DNA from: Rhodocollybia butyracea
Lineage: Eukaryota; Basidiomycota; Agaricomycetes; Agaricales; Omphalotaceae
Length of the DNA stretch: 62,682 bases
Direction: 5' to 3'
Assembly: GCA_015501585.1 (NCBI GenBank)
Contig: JADNRY010000354.1
Span: forward strand, 1 to 62,682
Numbering within the stretch: the stretch's first letter is position 1; each line of letters starts with the position of its first letter. Below, piece after piece: positions 1-11,578 of the stretch. The translations under genes and the position numbers were made by a program. The notes below the pieces were generated by a model, which made no database searches, was not told the DNA's origin, and saw nothing but the letters and a program-made list of their open reading frames with translations.

Positions 1-1320
1 CTTTTATATCATTCCAGCACGAGAGTCTAGAAACCGAAACGATAAAACCTCACACAATGAATATTACCTCCTTGTGCGTGACAGGCTCGTCAGGCCCGCC
101 AAATTGTCATTGCTTGGGTGAAAAATCAATGAATCTGGACTTTCAAAATCTCATACCTAATGTATCTTCTCCCAGATGGTCAGCCGAAGCGCTCGCTACA
201 GCAACAACGACGTTCTCGGAGGCCCAACCCATGTCCTCAAGTTACTCAGCCCAGTCTCGTTGCTCACACCTAAATCAGTTCAAAAAACCACTTCCGTTTC
301 CTTTCCCTCGTCGCCGCTAACACCGATTCTCCTGGTACATTCGCTCGAATCCGACCTTAAAGCACTCAAAATCGCAGACTTATTGTGTTACCACTGCCCT
401 GATCTATTCACACCCCGTGGACGCTCACTGAAAACCGGTCTCGCCTCACAAAAAAATGTTGCGGACGCGAAATACAGATCTGGGGAGAGGCTGGCCACGA
501 CCCAGAGGAAGATGCGCGCGCGACGATGGAGCTTGTAAGGAAGAAGGTTGAAAATGGACGGGAGTTTGGGGAGTTTAAGGCGGATATGGAAGGGCTGTTC
601 GAGCGGATTGGGAGAGCTGTTAAGAGGTCGTCTTGGGCTGCTGGCACCGGTGGAGAGAAGATACGGACCGCGGTGATTGATCATGGGAATCCGGGGATGA
701 TGCATGGGAGTAAGGCAAGTACGTGTCTGGGATGCAAGGACGACGAAGAGGTTGTGAAGAATTTCGTGGACGTGGTCGAGTCTGATGATTTTGTGTTCGT
801 GAGATTGATGGGGCTGGCAGGTGCTAGAGGATGTGAGTAGACTCTCTTTCGTTTGGTTTCGTACTAATCGTTTTGATGTCTGTAGGGGTAACTGCTCGTA
901 CTAATCCTTCTGATAGCGTACCCGGTAGTGCCACCGCACCTCCGCCTCCAACAGAGCCTACATCCGAACTACTTTCCTCCACACTCCTTGAAACCTCTGC
1001 TCGCCTCCAAACCATCCACTCATCCCTCCCGCCCGTTCTGCGCTACTCATATTTACTAGACACTCTGACTCTCATCGGATGTCGGAGTTGAATAAAAGAA
1101 AGGCAGCGTTCGAGGCGTCGATTCGGAAGGGATTGTCTGTAGGGCAATTGAGGGTGAGCGATGGACGGCTGCGGATATGAGGGATTTGGAAGAGGTGGTA
1201 GAGCTAGCGAAAAGAGGGTTGTTCTGTGGCGTGAAAGGGTAGATGGCCCTGGTGATGTGGTATCTTAGTTATTTTCCTTATCGTACTAGATCGTACTTTT
1301 ACACAGGAAGGACGTAAAAC
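1..1320 (+). pseudogene. Relic of an unidentified multicopy gene, copy A
   Basis: I do not recognise this protein family. The copy is aligned with copy B (5645-6650) and with the split copy C/D/E (13375-29390). A conserved splice acceptor ends at 175-176, just before ATGGTC, and is followed by coding sequence for ATATTTFSEAQ; a second conserved intron begins with GTGAGTAG near 834 and ends with CTGTAG near 885. Between them lie reading frames containing KKVENGREFGEFKADMEGL and KASTCLGCKDDEEVVKNF. The frame is broken near 228, where this copy has CAACCCATG against CAAGCACATG in copy C. The 3' part (about 1080-1245) still reads MSELNKRKAAFEAS and then DLEEVVELAKRGL before stops. It is a decayed member of a dispersed family, not a working gene. 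Similarity continues to about 1320. Confidence 0.6.
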
Positions 1321-2398
1321 ACTGAAAACTTGCCGTACATTGTAAAATGAATTCAGGAATGCACCTCCATTAGTTCCGCCGTGACAACGGGCACGATCAG
1401 TTAGGACTACTACTTACGCTATATGTTTCTTCTATTCCATTTTAATAGGCTCTGGAATGACGTTACCATCTCATTCCTTTCCTTCCTTCCCATAGCTACT
1501 GCAAGTGCATACCTTGGTCCACCCCCAGAATCAATTGTGTAATCTTTAGTCGTTCACTTCCAGAGAGTCACTTCCTCTAGCTTCCTCTCCTTCCTGTCTC
1601 TTCCTCCCTCCAGTATGTCATTCCCAGATCATTTCAAAATGTCGCAAAGCGGAATGTTCTGGAGTGCTTTGGTGTTCGATATCCGATCTTTGTCCACGTA
1701 TCTCCGTGAATACATAAGTCCACAAAAGCGAAGGAGATCCGAAATTTATGAAGAATTGGAAACTTCATTCGAAGTTCGGTAAGAGATAACATCGAGTCTG
1801 CTTATCTGCTTATCTTTACGAGGTGTGAGGAAGTAGTGAACAAGTGATTCATCACACAATTATATGACCTTTTCGCTCGATTCTTGTCTCCTTGATTATT
1901 GCTGGATCCTTGCAACAGTGTATGTACTTAGCTTCCAGTGGTTTCGGAATGATTTCGGAAAACCTTGTCGGAAGCGAAAAGTTTTGATATGTAAGGGCTG
2001 CTCAAATTCAATTCTACTTGCGCTGTCACGACTAGCTGGTTTAGGACCATCTAGGGCTGGACAGAACTGGACAGTGGATATGCACAATTGAACCAAAAAT
2101 CGGCCTTGAAACTCTCGTAAGGAGGGCCAAAGGCGGCCCATTTTTCCTTGAACCTGGATGTACAAATGTACCCGAATCTGGACTCCTTTTGGAATCCACT
2201 TTAACCACGTTATAAAGATCGCTTGACTTCTTCAAATATCCCTCCACTTCTGGAAAGTTAAATCACCCTGCTGGTCAGAGGAGAGACTAAAATCCTGCTC
2301 GAAGAGAATCCCGTCCCATTAAAATCCTGCTCCATTCGATATAGTTCTTTCCAGTTCATCTGTTCCTCTCGCACTCGCACACTTCATCATAGCCGTCG
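1321..2398. other. Intergenic stretch without a supported gene
   Basis: Only short overlapping open frames occur on both strands. A CT-rich stretch at 1560-1615 precedes an ATG at 1615 but leads to no supported reading frame. The last 60 bases before 2399 are a pyrimidine-rich leader that fits the 5' untranslated region of the secreted-protein gene downstream. Confidence 0.5.
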
Positions 2399-3062
2399 AT
2401 GCGCCTCACTGTTCCCTACGCTTCGGTCCTTCTTGTCGCCTCTCTCAGTTGCATATGGGCAACGCCTATCGCTGTGAGTAACAAGCTGGTTTGATTCCAA
2501 TGTGCATCACCCAATTTAAATACAGGTTAATCGCAATACCCTGATACAAAAGCGTTCCGAGTCTGACTCGAGCACGAGAGCGACGACAATTCTCCCATTC
2601 GAGCCTCGCAGTCTAGGTTTCAATGGCCTCAGTGCTCGGGCCCGTAGCACTTCAAGCGAGACTGGAAGTTATCGCGAAGAAGCGAATATAGCGAGCTCTA
2701 AGTCTGTGGAGAAATTGAAGGAACGAGAACTCATAGCTTTTACCTTTACGACGCCAGTAACGTTGAGGAAGGGGAACCGGCCAGAAGAAGAGATGGGAGC
2801 TATCATGGCAACAAAGGTGAAGAACCTTTTCGAGCGCGCTTACCCCGACATAAAAATCAAGGAGGGTTTCCATTGGAAAGTAGATCCAAAAGCGAGGCGG
2901 CATGCGAAGGAGGAACAAGCTGACGACGTCACGTTCGAATGCCACATCAGAGGGGATATAGATCCACATTCTGGGATCCTGCGCCATGCAGATCGTGGGT
3001 TGAGAGGGAAGGATTATTTGTTCAAGGCGGGCAAGCTGGTTTATCCAAAGGGTCGTTCTTAG
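2399..3062 (+). CDS. Predicted secreted protein, 203 aa, two exons
   Basis: Exons are 2399-2473 and 2526-3062, with a 52-nt GT-AG intron in phase 0. The ATG at 2399 was chosen because it opens a typical signal peptide: a short positive start (MRLTVPYA), a hydrophobic core, and an Ala-X-Pro region near residues 21-25. A dibasic KR at about residues 33-34 is a possible Kex2 processing site. A Ser/Arg/Glu-rich linker follows to about residue 85. The C-terminal half begins EKLKERELIAFTF and is a compact charged domain containing FHWKVDP and HIRGDID. The protein ends GKLVYPKGRS. I do not recognise the domain. The open frame, clean intron and signal peptide support a real gene. A 145-codon antisense frame across the same interval looks like a shadow. 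Confidence 0.7.
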
Positions 3063-4231
3063 TCTTGTAACATTACACAACCATATCATAAGTTATTCCA
3101 AACTTTAGATACGCGTGTTTCTAACACCTGTTCTGAACACTCGAAGAGCAGGAAAGCGATGTCTACGCGGTGGCTCCAGATCTCTCTGGCCTGCGAAGAG
3201 CCACTGTTTGATGCACGTGTGACCTTGCAGCTAGGTTTAAGTACTGCTATGGTAGACAATATAGTACACTTGTGATCTCACTACTCAGACGATGTGGGTG
3301 CCTCTACAACGGTACTCTACAGTACTCTACATGTGTTTAGCTGGCTGTGTGCGACGGCGTGGCTTCGGCTTCTCACATCCACGGCACACATTGTATGTAG
3401 CGTGGGCCCCAGCTGTTCCTCATTGGGACCGTGCCGATTACTATCCTTTCCTTTCCATTATCTTGTTTTCGTGACGCGATGACTATGGGCCCTCTAGCAT
3501 CTCAAGGTAAGCATATTTACCAGGTTTTTTAAGAATTCATAGCTCACAGTAAGTAGCCCTGGTACTACCACAGCTATCCTAAACATGTATATGTTGTCAA
3601 CAGTCATTCACCGTACCATTGTGATAGCATATAAGGACTACTGCTGCCATACGGAGCGCGAATTCGAGAAAAGCTATGACTAGGATCAAGTCATTGAGCA
3701 AATACGGAGAGTCGGGACGATTGTGGCTTATGAGTAGGCATGAACTTGTTAGCCAGTTTTCATGGCGCCAAGTTTGTACATAGCGTATGAATAGTGAAGT
3801 AGTACCCATATCAAATTGTACATTTTTTCCTCTAAGTAAAGTGTAATACTACCTCTGGACCTTAGCTGTGCATGGTCTGTGGAAGTGTTTTGGGGCGCCG
3901 GTGTCTTGAAGAACTAGTAATATATATGGCTTGATGGGAAACATTATACTCAATTAAATATGTTTTGCATTACGCGCCTATGCCACTGCATAGCTCCATG
4001 TAATGTAGAGTGGGTGAACAACATAAATCCTTGAGTATTTGAGGGTACTTTGAGTGTACTTAGAATCTAGACATATAGAGAATAAATAGTGTGTTGAAGT
4101 AGTACTTCGTACGATCACTGGTATTTCACGCTTTGACCTTACTATTCTTACTTACTCTTTTAGTTTTATGTTCGTCTACATAGTGCATAAAAAATATAGA
4201 AAATTCAACATCAAATGTTCCCACATGGTAG
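3063..4231. other. Intergenic stretch without a supported gene
   Basis: AT-rich sequence with no frame longer than about 70 codons and no recognisable motif. A run of six A at 4189-4194 lies 38 bases 3' of the tRNA below on its own (minus) strand. Read there as six T, it fits an RNA polymerase III terminator. Confidence 0.5.
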
Positions 4232-4325
4232 TGGACAAATCCGGATTTGAACCGGAGACCTTTCGCAGGACAATGACCTCAAATCTCATGCAAAGCGAAC
4301 GTGATAACCCCTACACCATATGCCC
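4232..4325 (-). tRNA. tRNA-Ala (anticodon TGC) with a 21-nt intron
   Basis: On the minus strand the sequence folds as a 7-bp acceptor stem (GGGCATA with TTTGTCC), linker TG, D-arm GTGTAGGGGTTATCAC, G26, an anticodon stem TTCGC/GCGAA, a 5-nt variable loop and a T-arm TCCGG-TTCAAAT-CCGGA. The anticodon loop reads TTTGCA, then 21 nt, then T. The insert therefore lies between positions 37 and 38, the canonical place for nuclear tRNA introns, and the mature tRNA is exactly 73 nt. Anticodon TGC and a G3:U70 wobble pair, the classical alanine identity element, agree. One acceptor pair (U6-U67) is a mismatch, so slight decay is possible. The discriminator base is A. A T6 tract follows 38 bases downstream. 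Confidence 0.85.
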
Positions 4326-5640
4326 ATTCACATACTATTACCGAAAGGATAACAGTGTCCTTGATACCGGGTGTGCATGTTGAAGTGGGCCCTATGTATC
4401 CCAGCTGCTGGCCAGCTGGCCTATGCTCCTTCTGATAGTCCACACTGTGTCGGACCATCGTGTACACCTGTGAATTCCTGGTGAATTCCATCACTGGGGG
4501 AGAATTTCAATCCAATGTATTATGTTTGTGGTTTACAAGAGACATAGAGAGATGGGATACGTACAGTTAGTCGACATTTCTTGGAAGCTTCCGAGTCATG
4601 GTATACTCGGTTGCATAGCGCTTGAAAGTCCTAATTTCCACTTTAAGCTACCTTATATTTGTTGATGTTGCCGGTGACACCGGTGTAAGATTTCTTGGGG
4701 CAGCCTCTTTTAGGCCAATAGTACGACGCGGTGACTACTAGCGACGCGTCGAGGGCCGGAGAAGCACGCTTTTCATCAAAGCCCAACCAAGCTGAGGACA
4801 ACGTGAACTTTGCAGTGCTTTCACTGTGTAGAATAAGTATATTGAGAGGAATCTTCTTTGCTTCTGAAGGAGACGCTCTTTGCCTGCTCTTTGCTGTTGT
4901 TTGAAATAGAGAAGGTGGCCGAACTTCGATAAGAAGAGCGGGGAGGTGTAAGCAAAATCATTGAGCCAATGACCAGTGCCTGTTAGGACCTAGGATTCGT
5001 TTTAATCGAGCCCGAGTCGGCCTGGGGACACGAGTAGTAGCAACAGTGGCTATTCAGCGATTGTGTGCTATAGTAGAAGGTGCAAAAGATCAGAATCAGA
5101 GGTGAGGAGCATCGCCTTGAAGCTCAGAGGAGGAACGAGCTCTGAAAAGAGTAATTTTAGGCATCTAATGTGACGCCATCGGCGATCGCAAGCTCTTGGA
5201 CGTCGAGAAAAGGGCTAGTCATCGCTGTACCGCCAACCCAGGATTCGCATCAGCTGACAGGATGTACGCAGTCCCTGGTAGTACTGACGCGAACGAGGCG
5301 TCTTTTCTCTCTTGGCTTGTTCTTGACTTGACGTTGCTCGCCGGCTTGATCACTGTCCCGACCGTCCACATAGTACCGCGCGCTAAGCGCTGATGCGTGA
5401 TGGGCAATTGAGGGCTAGTCTATTTGTTCGAGTCATTACTTTCATTTTGTTTCTTGACTTGTTATTCTCATTCAAGCTTGAAGACATTTGTGCCCCTGGA
5501 GCTGGCGAGGATCTACAGACTTGGACAAGAAGAATGGCGCGGGCCTCGGTCATCGGCATTTGTGGGCGGTTATGAATTGACTCTCGTGGGTAGGGCGAAT
5601 AACGACGTGGCTCACAAACTTGGTCTTCCATGTCTACTAT
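4326..5640. other. Intergenic stretch without a supported gene
   Basis: Short frames overlap on both strands between 5196 and 5650, but none has a recognisable motif or homologue in this window. Nothing else can be supported. Confidence 0.45.
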
Positions 5641-5644
5641 TGCC

Positions 5645-6650
5645 TACATAACTTTCCGTCCAACGCTACGTTCTGGAAACCGAAACGACAGCAGCTCGCA
5701 AGAGTCTGTATGATCGATGATACGCTGCTTGTTGTATATGACCGCCCACTGGCAGTGCAGTCAAAGCCTGCCAAACCTTGTCATTGATTATCTTACCTGG
5801 TGAGTACCCAAAATTGATGAATCTGGGCTTTCAGATTTCGTAGCTAATGCACCATCGTCTTTCATAGATGGTCTGGAATGACCGGAATCGCTCGCGACAG
5901 TGGCAACAACGACATTCTCTGAAGGCCAAGCACATGTCCTTAAGCTTACAACTCATCGACATCGTTCACACCCAAATCAAACCCACGTCTGCTTCCCCTC
6001 CTTCTGCGCCACTAACACCAATTCACCTGGGACATCGCTCGAAGCCGAGATCCGACCTCAAAGCACTCAAGATTGCACACTCATTTTACTCTGACGCCGC
6101 CCTGATCTATTCATGCCTTCGTGAACGCCCACTCAAACCTTAGTCTCGCCTGGCTCACCAAAACATGACGCGGACGCGAGGTACATGTCCAACGAGAAAG
6201 TGGTCACGATCCAGAGGAAGATGCGCCGTGCGACGACGGAGATTGGTTGTTTGAGAGAATTTGGAGAGCTGTTATTGGTCGTCTTGGGATGGTGCAGAGA
6301 AAATACACACTGCGGTGATCGGCCGGGGAGGATGCATGGCAGTCGAGTCTCATGATTTTGTGTTCATGAGGTCGATGGGGTTGGCGGGTACCAGAAGATG
6401 TGAGTAGAGCGTCCTCCATTAATGCATTAGGATTTGTACTCATCGCCTTGCTGTTTGTAGGGGTAACTGCGCGTGCTAAGCCCGAATCCACCGCACTTCC
6501 GCCTTCAACAGAGCCTACACCCGAATTACTTTCCTCCGCACTCTACCTACCTCCAAACCATCGACTTATACCTCCCTGCCCATTCCGCCCTACTCGTATT
6601 CACCGTACAATCTGACCCCCATCGGATGTCGGAGTTGAATAAATGAAAGC
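5645..6650 (+). pseudogene. Relic of the multicopy gene, copy B
   Basis: This copy aligns with copy A and, at its 5' end, with copy C (13375 onward). It keeps the 5' segment that copy A only partly retains: coding sequence around LLVVYDRP and KPAKPC, then a splice donor GGTGAGTA at 5799 and an acceptor just before 5868. After that come TTTFSEGQAHVLKL and KALKIAHSFYSDAAL. An internal deletion removes most of the segment that reads KKVENGREF in copy A, and the segment encoding CLGCKDDEE is also missing. The second conserved intron (GTGAGTAG near 6400 to TTTGTAG near 6460) remains. Similarity stops at the GTCGGAGTTGAATAAA region near 6650. Several frame changes make it non-functional. Confidence 0.6.
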
Positions 6651-7282
6651 AGCTATCCTTCTCAAAAAAACAGCATCGATACCATACTTCAACGCTTTAT
6701 TCCGAGTAACAGTTGATCTACAAAATAATCAGGAAGACTGGTTTACAAGGAAGGACTTACAGGTCAAGACCTGCCGTGATGGAGGAGAGCAGAGCCTTGA
6801 CTTTAGGTAAAAAATCACCATGCAAGCGCAGTAGCAGTGCTACCAATGAGAGATGTAAATCGGGGATTGCAACACCCCGCCACTGGCAATAAGGCTCTCA
6901 ACACCATCAGGAACATCCTGGTTTCTCTCTATGCCTCTGTTATGAGCTAGCAGAAAAAATGATACCTACATTAAGAATAACTCATTGCCATAACAAGGTG
7001 TGATAACCCTGTTATTTCAGTGCTCTCATCATTACGAGGCTATCTAAGCCTCCAATGGAATTGATCGCAATGGTTCGGACATTTTGGTGATGTAGTAGGA
7101 ATTCAAGGATAGAGAATCGGTGGAAGAAAGACAGGAATCCACCTAGTAGTGTACAAGGTTGAAATTGTGCTGCATTTCACAGAGCTCAATTTTGAGTCAC
7201 CCATTATATGCACCAACACTTGAATGGAATTTGAAACGAAGTACCAAGTCGAGAGATATTTGATAAAAACAGGATTGAAACG
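6651..7282. other. Intergenic stretch
   Basis: No supported gene. It lies between the end of relic copy B and the 3' end of the minus-strand secreted-protein gene. Confidence 0.45.
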
Positions 7283-7973
7283 TTAGTTAGGTATTAGACC
7301 ACTAACAAAATTAATGACACCAGTTATTCTACAAATGGATTAGTATGAAGATCTCACAAGGAAGGAAAGACCGTCTTACCCCTGAAGAACTATCGTGATA
7401 ATCGGGTTGAGAACCTGGATTACATTAAGGACTTGACCGAGACCATTGTCGATATCACCAAGGAGAGCAGCAAGACCGGGGGCTATGGTCTTTGCTATGT
7501 CAACAGGGAGGGCAACGAGGGTGTCAGCAATATCCTACCACCAACGCAACTTTGATCAGCTGTTAGTGAAGGAAATACAGAACTGACTTACAGTCAAGAT
7601 TTCAACAGCAAGTTTTGCAGCAGAATTACTACTCGGGGGCGCCGAAGAGGATATCGCGGAGGTGGTATTCTGGAGCGCGGTCCTCAAGCTGCTAATGAGA
7701 GGGGTGAGGTTAGGCTCAGTGGCGTTTCCCGCCTTCACAAGAGCAGCTAAAAGGGTTGGGCAATCAACGATTTATCTTGAACGGAGATTTACGTTCAAAT
7801 CACTCACTGATCTGAGGCAAGATTATGTCTGTAGAGTTCTTCAACGTGGTGAAAATATCAAGAGCCGACTCTTGGCGCTTGGCTATCCCGACCGGAGCAG
7901 TGGATGGGATAGAGGCAACAATGCCAAAAGAAGCAAACAGGACAAAGAGAGCAGAGAAACGAGCAAAGAACAT
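7283..7973 (-). CDS. Predicted secreted protein, 173 aa, four exons (paralogue of 10850-11578)
   Basis: On the minus strand the exons are 7973-7808, 7746-7592, 7534-7380 and 7328-7283; all three introns are GT-AG and lie in phases 1, 0 and 2. The product starts MFFARFSALFVLFASFGIVA, a clear signal peptide, followed by AKRQES, where KR is a possible Kex2 site. The mature part is cysteine-free, helical in character and rich in Ala, Leu, Ile and Ser: DIFTTLKNSTDIILPQI, then KAGNATEPNLTPLISSLRTA, ending GITGVINFVSGLIPN. The plus-strand paralogue at 10850 has the same order, spacing and intron phases. A TATA box lies 73-79 bases upstream. The family is unknown to me; an alternative is a distant HsbA-type hydrophobic-surface-binding protein, which I cannot confirm. 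Confidence 0.8.
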
Positions 7974-8045
7974 ATTGTTAGACGGAGTATTGGGTGCAAC
8001 TTGATTGGGAAGCTACTACTGGATTGTAAAGGTGGAGGCCATGCC

Positions 8046-8052
8046 TTTTATA
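8046..8052 (-). promoter_or_regulatory. TATA box of the minus-strand secreted-protein gene
   Basis: TATAAAA read on the minus strand lies 79 bases before the ATG. It sits in the context GGTATAAAAGGCATGGCCTC. The paralogue at 10850 has nearly the same core, GGTATAAAAGACATGGCCTC, 82 bases before its ATG. The shared core and spacing support a real promoter and a recent common origin. Confidence 0.7.
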
Positions 8053-9273
8053 CCACCCTGGTCTCTTCTTCTCGACATCCCACAGAAATGATAAGTTTAG
8101 TGCAAAAAATTTTTAACAGCTTTGTCTCTGGAAATACACACTTTGACGCATCTGCCTGAAGCCAAAATAAAGTCAGGGCGGGTCAAATTTAATTTATCTA
8201 TCCTGTCTGCTAGCTACAGATACTATTCCAACGTCTCTCACGAAGCAAAGATATGATACAACAGCTTGAAAGATGCACGTAAATTCCTAGGTTGCTGCAA
8301 ACTCGTGAAGCATGATCAGAAATCACCAGGACTAAAGTGTAAAGATCTTGGAATATGTCGTGCCAAGCGCAACCCGGTAGCTGTTAATTAACACACGGGA
8401 TCCATTCAGTACCTGAAAGATTGTCCATCTCTTCATAGATTCTATTCTGATTCAACATTGATTGACAGTGTTTTGCTGTTGTTACCAGGGCTGACTGAGT
8501 GCTGACGATTTCCCATATCCAAATTACATTTTGCTATCCACCTTCATCATCATGATCTGCTGACGAAAGTTGGACCACTTGTCAACTGCTGCAGCGATTT
8601 GAGCAAGTCCTCAGGAACACACGATCTGAACACTAACGCCCTAATTGACTGTGAACCAAACAATACTAATAAGTGTTTGAAGTATCCTCAGTAATACTTC
8701 GTTAATACTTGATAAATACCTGCGCGGCCAAACATCAAAGAAATATGTGTCCATAGGTATACAAAACACTCAGTAATGTGATTAACTGAGAAACTTGGGA
8801 GCAAGGATCTACTTACAAATGCTTTTCCTCTATGTGCTCCCACGACGGTCTTAGTAGACAGTACTATTACTTATTCTACAGCATTCATTCAATGCTAGCC
8901 ATCGCGGCAGAGTATTTACTCTTTACTCCCATCATGATTATCATCTCGATATACCCTGATCAACGTGCTCTTGCCAGAGCAACTGCCTTTGAAGTTCCAA
9001 TAGCTGTATTATAACCTTTGACTCAGATACAGCCCTTCGGTATACTCTCATTACATCCTGAATGGATGATTTCAGCACACGATGGCATAAATAGATACGT
9101 AGGCACGGAAAGCGCACTCATCCTTTGCAACCGCATACCTGAATAGAATATACTACTCCTAGTTAGCTAGGGCCTCAATGTACCTGTAAAATCCTTCACG
9201 AGGTCACGCGCGATGCCAGATGGTTTGGACCAAGTATGGACATGCCAAATAACGAAATATAGGCAAAACGCGT
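8053..9273. other. Intergenic stretch
   Basis: No supported gene. AT-rich, with only short frames. Confidence 0.4.
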
Positions 9274-9627
9274 TTGGATATTCTGAGACATGTCGCACAT
9301 CCACGAATTATTGAATGGGTGCAACCGCACACCCTCTTTGCTCTTGGACAGTCTGGGGACATGTTTCGCCGAATTGTCCTTGCTGGTACTCCTGGGTACT
9401 CCGAGTGTGCTACGGCGTACATAATGCCCCGAGGGCGGGCGGCCGCCTTGGATTATGAGCATATTCAGTCTCCATTAGAGCAACGGGCGCCGGATACATT
9501 TACGGAGGTAGGTAGAGAAGCATTCTGGATTCGTATCGTGAAGCAAGGCGGCGCTCATGCAAGTCTCGGATATGCCTCTTCCGAGACGATTTGGAATCCT
9601 GTCACGGTAGGGAGAAAGGTGGTCTGA
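9274..9627 (+). CDS. Possible hypothetical protein, 117 aa
   Basis: A 118-codon frame starts MDILRHVAHPRIIEW and ends NPVTVGRKVV. The interval is more GC-rich than its surroundings, for example around RGRAAALDY, which is compatible with coding. I see no domain, signal peptide or membrane segment. Two shorter frames overlap on the other strand. It could be the last exon of a decayed gene. Weakly supported. Confidence 0.25.
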   Translation: MDILRHVAHPRIIEWVQPHTLFALGQSGDMFRRIVLAGTPGYSECATAYIMPRGRAAALDYEHIQSPLEQRAPDTFTEVGREAFWIRIVKQGGAHASLGYASSETIWNPVTVGRKVV

Positions 9628-10767
9628 ACTTTGAAGGATATGGACGAATGGCTGGCTGTCAATGATGACTGCAAGTTACCTTAAGCACGAACATGATTTC
9701 ACCCCGTTGTAATTTGCATTGATGCTCTCTCCAGTGGATTCTGTTGAAGATAATACGTTGTATTGCAATTACAACACGCAGCTGAGAGCAGGCTGAGGGC
9801 TTGATACAACATAAGTACAATGCTCCCATATTCATCTCAGCTTCGACTCTTGAATTTTTATGTTGCCCAAATAGTCTTGAATATCACATTGCGATGCATG
9901 TCACACTAGTAGTGGATGCCTACTTATGCTTTTTTACATCTAATGCACTCGAGTTGACTCTCACTAATCCAGTCATTACATATAAGACAAGACTAACAGC
10001 CATCGGAACTCAAGGGCAGTTGCTACATGAGCAACACATTGATGCAAGCTTGGAAGATAATCATTCGGATGTTGATGAGGACTCGGGGTCGCAGTAACGT
10101 CTTAGAAGTTCTGGATGTCGTTCTCCAAAATAGATGTCCCAAGACTTTTTTTGAAAGGGCCAAGGCAAGGCATGCCTGGCAACTGACAAGGGATTGAACT
10201 CTCTCAAGCCAAATGAAGGTGGGTATTATTTTGGATTACTAGCAGTGGTAGCAACGGCACAGCGCTGTCTACCGTTGAATCAGAATAGAGCTGTATGAAG
10301 AGATGGACAATGAATCAGGTACCGAATGAGGGTAAAATGATGCCATCTGCGCGGCGTAATACACCGTGCCAAGCTGGTTCCACCTTTGACTCAAGTACGA
10401 GCATCCTTTGAGTATACTGGTGAGCCTCTCATAGGTAGTGAGCGCAGATTCAAAGGTTCCAGATGGTGCCAGTCTGCCATACAACGGTTCCCAACTTGCT
10501 GAGGCAAGTTGTTTGATTATATGTGGACCTAGAACCACCTTTGGTGGACGACACACGAGGGAAAAATTTTGCTTCGTCAGAGAAAACCCCTGACATCCGT
10601 TTACCATCTCTTAGACAGGATAAATTGATATTTCGGACAGCTCCGTCTTTAGATCTCATTTTTGGCCCCAGACAGACATGCATATTTACAAGAGTTATGC
10701 TGTTGAATAAGTTCGCGAAAACGATTCTTTCCAAGATCTGGCATTGCGAGAAAAAAATGCTCATGGG
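9628..10767. other. Intergenic stretch upstream of a secreted-protein gene
   Basis: Small overlapping frames only (98-112 codons), none with a recognisable motif. The last part contains the promoter of the gene at 10850. Confidence 0.4.
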
Positions 10768-10774
10768 TATAAAA
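10768..10774 (+). promoter_or_regulatory. TATA box of the plus-strand secreted-protein gene
   Basis: TATAAAA, 82 bases before the ATG at 10850, with the following ACATGGCCTCTGCCTCC closely matching the promoter of the paralogue at 7973. Confidence 0.7.
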
Positions 10775-10849
10775 GACATGGCCTCTGCCTCCGCCTTTGA
10801 AAACAGCAGCTTCTCATTCCCAGCTGAGTCACCCCCAATACTCTAAACA

Positions 10850-11578
10850 ATGAAGTTCTTTCAAGCTCGTTCCTTTGCTCTCTTCTTCCTTGCCTCTACT
10901 AGCTTTGGTGCCTCTGTACCCCAGGCTTCCGGGAATTCTGTCGATAACGGCCAGGACCCAGCTGTTGACATTTTCAGCACGTTAAAGAGCTCTACAGATA
11001 CAATCCTACCTCAGATCGGTGACTACTCTTAAACATGATCTTTGGTCAAAATAAATTGCTAATTGTCCTACCCTCCTAGCAATTCTTGTGCAATCCGGAA
11101 ACGCCTCTGAGGCCAACCTCGAGCCTCTCATGAATGAGCTGACCACTGCACTCAAGACCGCTTCATCCTTGTTAGCCCCGCTTGTGCCCTCGAGTGAAAT
11201 TGCTCGCCGTCAGCTTAACATTGCCGGAATCGTGTCCACAATCTTCACTGTATGTCCTCGATTTTTGTACTATTCCTACTGCTTTCGACTGAAGGGATGT
11301 GTTGACAGGATCTTGCTGATGGCCTCGCGACCATCCTGGGTATTTCCGGAGTGCCTGGCGTTAGCGCCCTCATTGCTAATGCTGCCACCGCTCTGGATGA
11401 TATCATCAGCATAGTTCAGCTTTTGCTCCCTGATGCTGTGGCAGGGCTTCAACTGCAAGTTATCTCTCCCTTATAATTTGCTATGCCGTCTTAATTGATC
11501 ATTTATAGAGCCACTGGAATCCTTAATCTTATTTCCAAGATTTCCAAGGTGGTTAACACGATAGCCGGAGCCGCCTGA
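10850..11578 (+). CDS. Predicted secreted protein, 184 aa, four exons, one GC-AG intron
   Basis: Exons are 10850-11018, 11080-11249, 11309-11454 and 11509-11578; introns lie in phases 1, 0 and 2 exactly as in the paralogue at 7283-7973. The third intron must use the non-canonical donor GCAAGT at 11455, because the neighbouring GT (11459) gives the wrong frame, while GC restores LATGILNLISKISKVV to the end. The protein begins MKFFQARSFALFFLASTSFG, a signal peptide. The mature part has no cysteine and is Ala/Leu/Ile/Ser-rich: DIFSTLKSSTDTILPQI, SGNASEANLEPLMNELTTAL, and the C-terminus VVNTIAGAA. It is likely a small secreted protein of unknown role. The two genes are about 2.9 kb apart on opposite strands, so the duplicate was inverted. 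Confidence 0.82.

Noticed and set aside
2652..3089. 145-codon minus-strand frame
   Set aside because: It lies antisense to the secreted-protein gene, which has a signal peptide and a clean intron; the antisense frame has neither.
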